Shown: positions 60,427 through 64,000 of the stretch, piece by piece | Layout: every line of letters starts with the position of its first letter | Position numbering within the stretch: position 1 is the stretch's first letter | Assembly (NCBI GenBank): GCA_021774445.1 | Contig: JAJFJA010000033.1 | Span: 28,498-92,497, forward strand | DNA: 64,000 bases | From: Alphaproteobacteria bacterium | Lineage (GTDB): Bacteria; Pseudomonadota; Alphaproteobacteria; UBA6615 | Reading direction: 5' to 3' | The notes under the pieces: generated by a model | Seen by the model: only the letters and a program-made list of their open reading frames with translations | What the model was told of the DNA's origin: nothing | Database searches by the model: none | Position numbers and translations under genes: made by a program

Positions 60427-62052
60427 ATGCTCAGGGGCGGGCAAAGCTATGCGCAGCTGGTCGACCAATTTCGCTGGCAGATCCCGGGGCGCTACAACAT
60501 CGGGGTCGATGTTTGCGACCGCCAGCAGGCCGACGGGTTGGCGCTGATCCATCTGCATGCCAATGGATTGGTCGAGGAATATCGCTTCGGTCAGTTGAAA
60601 AGACTCTCCAACAAGCTCGCGAATGTGCTTGTCGGCCATGGGCTGCGCGAGGGCGACCGGGTTGGCGTGCTGTTGCCGCAGGCGCCGGAGACGGCGGTGA
60701 CTCATATCGCCGCCTATAAAGCGGGGCTGGTCGCGGTGCCGCTATTTACGTTGTTCGGCAGCGATGCGCTGCGCTATCGGCTGGCCGATAGTGCGGCGGC
60801 GGCGGTAATTACCGATCGGGCGGGGGCGGCGCGGCTCGAGGATTTGCGCGCCGATCTGCCGAACTTGAAGCTGGTGCTGAGTGTCGATGGGCCGGGCCCT
60901 GGCGCCACGGATTACGGCGCGGCGATGGCGCTCGCTACCGATGTCTATGCCCCGATAGACACCGGGCCGGACGACCCGGCGCTGATTATCTACACATCCG
61001 GTACGACGGGGCCGCCGAAAGGGGCGTTGCATGGGCACCGGGTGCTGCTGGGGCATCTGCCGGGCGTGGTCCTGCCGCATAATTTCTTCCCGCAGCCCGG
61101 GGATTTGTTTTGGACGCCGGCGGATTGGGCCTGGATCGGTGGGCTCTATGACGTGCTGCTGCCAGCGTGGCATTACGGGGTGCCGGTGCTGGCGCATCGC
61201 GCGGCGAAGTTCGACCCGGAGGAAGCGTTCTCGCTGATGGCAAGGATGGGCGTGCAGAATAGCTTCCTGCCGCCGACGGCGCTTAAACTCATGCGCCAGG
61301 TTCCGGAGGCGCGCCGGGGATCGTGTCGGTTGCGTTCGGTGGGATCCGGCGGCGAGCCGCTGGGGCAGGGGCTGTTGGATTGGGGCCGCGAGGCGTTCGG
61401 GGTGACGATCAACGAATTCTACGGGCAAACCGAATGCAACCTGGTGGTGGGAAATTGCGCCGAAGCGATGCCGGTGCGGCCGGGTGCCATGGGGCGCGCC
61501 ATACCGGGGCATGACGTGGCCGTTCTCGGCCAAGATGGCGAGCCGGCACCGATCGGAGCGGTCGGCGATATCGCGGTGCGCCGGCCGGACCCCGTGATGT
61601 TCCTTGGTTATTGGAACAACCCGAAGGCGACGGCAGCAAAATTCCGCGGCGATTGGATGTTGACCGGGGACCAGGGTCGGCAAGACGAGGACGGCTATTT
61701 TTGGTTTGTCGGCCGTGACGACGACGTGATCACGACGGCCGGATACCGTGTCGGCCCGACCGAGATCGAAGATTGCCTGGGGCGGCATCCGGCGGTGGCG
61801 ATGGCGGCGGCGGTCGGGCTGCCGGACCCGATAAGGACGGAGCGGGTGACCGCCTTCGTCGTGCTGAAGGATGGTCAGGCGGGCAGCCCAGGGCTGGCGG
61901 CGGAAATTCAGGGTTTCGTCAAAACCCGCGTGGCGGCGCATGCCTATCCGAGAGAAGTCCGGTTTGTCGCGGCGCTGCCGATGACGGCGACCGGCAAGAT
62001 TAGGCGGCGCGAGCTGCGTCGCGCGGACGGGCCGAAAACGGAAGGCGGATAA
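60427..62052 (+). CDS. Acyl-CoA synthetase (AMP-forming)
   Basis: A 541-residue AMP-binding enzyme. Motifs: YTSGTTGPPKGALHGHR (P-loop), INEFYGQTECNLVVGN, GDQGRQDEDGYFWFVGRDDDVI, TTAGYRVGPTEIE and the C-terminal TATGKIRRRELR with the acetylatable Lys. It resembles medium-chain or acetyl-CoA-synthetase-like enzymes (AcsM type). Cotranscribed with the aminotransferase upstream. A hairpin follows. Confidence 0.92.
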   Translation: MLRGGQSYAQLVDQFRWQIPGRYNIGVDVCDRQQADGLALIHLHANGLVEEYRFGQLKRLSNKLANVLVGHGLREGDRVGVLLPQAPETAVTHIAAYKAGLVAVPLFTLFGSDALRYRLADSAAAAVITDRAGAARLEDLRADLPNLKLVLSVDGPGPGATDYGAAMALATDVYAPIDTGPDDPALIIYTSGTTGPPKGALHGHRVLLGHLPGVVLPHNFFPQPGDLFWTPADWAWIGGLYDVLLPAWHYGVPVLAHRAAKFDPEEAFSLMARMGVQNSFLPPTALKLMRQVPEARRGSCRLRSVGSGGEPLGQGLLDWGREAFGVTINEFYGQTECNLVVGNCAEAMPVRPGAMGRAIPGHDVAVLGQDGEPAPIGAVGDIAVRRPDPVMFLGYWNNPKATAAKFRGDWMLTGDQGRQDEDGYFWFVGRDDDVITTAGYRVGPTEIEDCLGRHPAVAMAAAVGLPDPIRTERVTAFVVLKDGQAGSPGLAAEIQGFVKTRVAAHAYPREVRFVAALPMTATGKIRRRELRRADGPKTEGG

Positions 62053-62065
62053 CGGGTCGCTTGAC

Positions 62066-62081
62066 GCCGCCCCGAGGCGGC
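62066..62081 (+). terminator. Hairpin terminator after the acyl-CoA synthetase gene
   Basis: A perfect 6-bp stem GCCGCC / GGCGGC with loop CCGA, 14 bases past the stop. Only weakly T-rich afterwards. Confidence 0.5.
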
Positions 62082-62123
62082 ATTACACACGTCCAACGGC
62101 CCAAGCGGGCCGACCTCTGGCGG

Positions 62124-62199
62124 TGGCTGTAGCTCAGGTGGTTAGAGCACCAGATTGTGGATCTGGGGGTCGGGGGTTCAAGTCCCCTCAGCCACCCCA
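62124..62199 (+). tRNA. tRNA-His (anticodon GTG)
   Basis: The full cloverleaf can be drawn: acceptor GTGGCTG / CAGCCAC, D-arm with AGCTCAGGTGGTTAGAGC, anticodon arm CCAGA-TTGTGGA-TCTGG with anticodon GTG, T-arm GGGGG-TTCAAGT-CCCCT. The CCA end is encoded. A G at 62123 can pair with discriminator C, giving the G-1 that marks tRNA-His. Its 3' end is 9 bases from the IS481 element. Confidence 0.97.
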
Positions 62200-62208
62200 A
62201 TTTTTCCA

Positions 62209-62259
62209 TGTCCGACCCGGAGAGATAGGTGACAGAACGTACCTAAGACATGGGTGACA
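62209..62259 (+). repeat. Left terminal inverted repeat of the IS481 element
   Basis: Starts TGTCCGACCCGGAGAGATAG and matches the reverse complement of the right end in several blocks. Confidence 0.75.
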
Positions 62260-63433
62260 ACCTCGTGCCGAACGGGTTGTCGATGGTTTGTAGCGTTCTT
62301 TGCTCCAGATCGATATAGCCGAGGTCGTAGTGCATGAAGCTGGTTAGCCAGATGCCGTCGTCGATCTCCTTTATGCCCAGGCGCTGACCGGCCAAGACGG
62401 TTGAGATATTGATCTTCTTGCGGTGCATGCAGATGCGACCGCAGGAAGTGACGAGGATATCGCGGTCGTGGCAGGGATAGTCGACATCCGGCAGCCCGTC
62501 ATACCGCTTGGTTGAGGGCTGATAGACCTCGCCTGGACACTTCATGGCGAGCGCCTCGTGGGGCCGTTCAGCGTTGAACTCACTGACAAAATCATCGAAC
62601 CGCGCTTGCTGTTGCAGAGCGTTCTCGCGGGCCGGTCTTGTCGTCTCCTTCTTGAGGGTTAGATGCATGCGCTCGTGCCGCCCATTCTGCTGGGGACAGC
62701 CCGGTTTGATACGCTCGATGGCGATACCAAGCCTGAGCCACCAGACCGACAGCCGTGAGAGATTGTACAGACCGTTGGGGCTAGCGAAGGGCACGCCGTT
62801 ATCGCTACGAATGGCGTCGGGCAGGCCGCGCTCTTGGAATAGGCGCTGGAAGACCGGGATAGCCGAGGCCTGTTTGGTCGATGACAGGGCTTCGCAGGCC
62901 AGAATGAACCGAGAGGCATGGTCGCTCACCGTCAGGGGGTAACAGTAGCGGCCATTACCGAGCTTGAACTCGCCTTTGAAATCGACGCCCCAGAGGTCGT
63001 TGGGGGCCCTGCCGGTCGACAACGGGGTGCCCTTGGCTTTGTTGGACCGGGTCCGCGCCCGCTGCACCAGGCCGTGCCGATCTAGCACCGCATGAACCGT
63101 GCTCTTTGCCGGGATGCGGACATCGCCGGCGAGGCGCCGCACTAGCAGTTCACGGATCTTGCGCGCCCCCCAATGGGGTTTTTCCTGCTTCAGGCGAACA
63201 ATCATTCGTTCAATCTGATCAGGCAGTTGGTTGGCGTAGCGGATCGGTCGGCGCGCGCGGTCGCACAACGCCTGCGGCCCCTCCTGTTTGTATCGATTGA
63301 AGATCTTGTAGCCGGTCTTGCGCGAGATCCCGAAACACCGGCAGACCTCGCTCATGCTCTCCCCGTCAAGCAGGCGGGCGACAAACCGCAGACGTTCTTC
63401 CATCACCGAACTCACTTTCCACGGCATCAACAC
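62243..63433 (-). CDS. IS481-family transposase
   Basis: A 396-residue transposase. The N-terminal helix-turn-helix (MSEVCRCFGISRKTGYKIFNRY) is followed by the DDE catalytic core: LWGVDFKGEF (first Asp), IRSDNGVPFAS (second Asp) and the Glu in GRHERMHLTLKKE. The extra C-terminal 100 residues are beta-rich. The frame is intact, so the element may be active. An alternative start lies a few codons in (MEERLRFVAR). Confidence 0.95.
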   Translation of the reverse strand: MLMPWKVSSVMEERLRFVARLLDGESMSEVCRCFGISRKTGYKIFNRYKQEGPQALCDRARRPIRYANQLPDQIERMIVRLKQEKPHWGARKIRELLVRRLAGDVRIPAKSTVHAVLDRHGLVQRARTRSNKAKGTPLSTGRAPNDLWGVDFKGEFKLGNGRYCYPLTVSDHASRFILACEALSSTKQASAIPVFQRLFQERGLPDAIRSDNGVPFASPNGLYNLSRLSVWWLRLGIAIERIKPGCPQQNGRHERMHLTLKKETTRPARENALQQQARFDDFVSEFNAERPHEALAMKCPGEVYQPSTKRYDGLPDVDYPCHDRDILVTSCGRICMHRKKINISTVLAGQRLGIKEIDDGIWLTSFMHYDLGYIDLEQRTLQTIDNPFGTRLSPMS

Positions 63434-63454
63434 CTCCCGGCAAAAGCCAAAAAG

Positions 63455-63504
63455 TGTTACCCATGTGTCCGGTACAATCTGTTACCTATTTCTCAGGTCG
63501 CTCA
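63455..63504 (-). repeat. Right terminal inverted repeat of the IS481 element
   Basis: Reverse complement begins TGAGCGACCTGAGAAATAGG; it differs from the left end in the outer bases, suggesting decay or imprecise insertion. Confidence 0.7.
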
Positions 63505-63515
63505 CCCGCTCGCGA

Positions 63516-64000
63516 TCAGCCGCCGCGCTGCTGCAGCGCCCGCCACACCCGCTCCGGCGTCGCCGGCATGTCGATATGGGTCACGCCATGACCCGACAGC
63601 GCATCGACGACCGCATTCACGATCGCCGGCAAGGCACCCGTGGTCCCGGCCTCGCCACAGCCCTTCACGCCCAGCACATTGCTCGTCGCCGGCACCGGAT
63701 GCGAGGCGAACACGAACGGTGGCATGTGATCCGCCCGCGGCATCGCATAGTCGAGCATCGAGGCGCTGAGCGGTGTGCCGTCGTCGCCATACAGGGTCCA
63801 TTCCATCAGCGCCTGGCCGATGCCCTGGGCGACGCCGCCATGCACCTGGCCTTCGACCACCATCGGGTTGATCAGGGTGCCGAAATCGTCCACCGCGACA
63901 TAGCGCGCGACGGTGACCACGCCGGTCTCCGGGTCGACCACCACCTCCGCCACATGGCAGCCATTGGGAAAGGCCGAGGGCGGCGTGTCCGCCACCAGGG
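63516..64000 (-). CDS. Xanthine dehydrogenase/CoxL-family molybdopterin subunit, C-terminal part
   Basis: The last 160 residues of a molybdenum hydroxylase large subunit; the 5' part lies beyond the window. VVVDPETGVVTVARYVAVDDFGTLINPMVVEGQVHGGVAQGIGQAL and VKGCGEAGTTGALPAIVNAVVDAL are the signature; the Glu in GCGEAGT is the catalytic base. The C-terminus TPERVWRALQQ is complete, so the nearby IS, 11 bases past the stop, did not cut the gene. Whether it is a CO dehydrogenase, nicotine or xanthine type cannot be told. Confidence 0.92.
   Translation of the reverse strand, partial: LVADTPPSAFPNGCHVAEVVVDPETGVVTVARYVAVDDFGTLINPMVVEGQVHGGVAQGIGQALMEWTLYGDDGTPLSASMLDYAMPRADHMPPFVFASHPVPATSNVLGVKGCGEAGTTGALPAIVNAVVDALSGHGVTHIDMPATPERVWRALQQRGG

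Larger units (their letters stand above)
62209..63504 (-). mobile_element. IS481-family insertion sequence
   Basis: An element of about 1.3 kb with imperfect terminal inverted repeats at 62209-62259 and 63455-63504 (shared GAGA-x-ATAGGT, ACAGA, GTACC, CATGGGT). The left end begins TGTCCGACCC; the right end is degenerate in the same outer bases. The transposase fills it on the minus strand and its stop lies inside the left repeat. I see no clear target-site duplication. Confidence 0.85.

Noticed and set aside
60742..61941. A 399-codon frame antisense to the acyl-CoA synthetase gene
   Set aside because: Arg/His/Pro-rich shadow of a gene with all AMP-binding motifs.
62000..62209. A 69-codon minus-strand frame over tRNA-His
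   Set aside because: It is the complement of the tRNA and the end of the acyl-CoA synthetase gene, a frequent false gene call over tRNAs.

Overview
The window reads as chromosomal DNA of a GC-rich alphaproteobacterium, most likely in or near the Rhodospirillales. The reasons are the glnB-glnA operon behind a sigma-54 promoter, the ParE subunit, the Mla-type lipid transport operon, the type A malate synthase, the RhlE-like helicase with its conserved C-terminal tail, and dense, translationally coupled operons. This placement is inferred from gene content and codon style; no rRNA is present. One tRNA gene (tRNA-His) and one IS481-type insertion sequence are found. I see no CRISPR array, prophage or conjugation module.

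Layout. 0-6 kb: end of a LysE exporter, a UPF0178 protein, an MFS transporter, a DUF1344 protein, an MscS channel, malate synthase and a ROK kinase. 6.8-12 kb: one tightly coupled operon on the minus strand that joins a PP2C phosphatase / anti-sigma kinase / STAS partner-switching cassette to MlaE-MlaF-MlaD and an auxiliary lipoprotein. 12-17.7 kb: small proteins, including two paralogues of an unrecognised 66-69 residue family, an acidic coiled-coil protein, and an ECF sigma / zinc anti-sigma / cytochrome P460 unit. 17.8-20.5 kb: a D-serine deaminase-like PLP enzyme paired with threonine synthase. 21-29.4 kb, all minus strand: two tandem paralogous proteins with ATP-grasp-like motifs, each with a duplicated upstream region, followed by a complete peptide-type ABC transporter.

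29.7-33.1 kb: a pentapeptide-repeat protein, a ferredoxin/thioredoxin-reductase-like flavoprotein and a metallo-beta-lactamase-fold protein with an altered metal motif. 33.2-40.3 kb: the most unusual region. An FNR/DNR-type box (TTGAC-N4-ATCAA) and a leader hairpin precede seven co-directional genes for exported or membrane proteins: a histidine-rich beta-propeller, a protein with two copies of a cytochrome c plus cupredoxin-like unit, a CcdA/DsbD-like membrane protein, a second propeller, a SCO copper chaperone, an HMA-like protein with a Met/Asp tail, and an alpha/beta hydrolase. Together they look like an oxygen- or NO-controlled periplasmic copper/haem redox system built around the first propeller. 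The enzymatic reaction is not known from the sequence. A nitrous-oxide-reductase-like role is one testable idea.

40.4-64 kb: a cytochrome c, an APH/kinase fusion, a DapA-family lyase, an FAD hydroxylase with its DUF2783 partner, a RAM-only Lrp protein, an RhlE-type helicase, an ArsR-controlled cupin/SRPBCC operon with a visible palindromic operator, ParE, a thioesterase, a flavin amine oxidase, glnA and glnB under sigma-54, two divergent aminotransferases, an acyl-CoA synthetase, tRNA-His, the IS481 element, and the 3' end of a xanthine-dehydrogenase-family large subunit.
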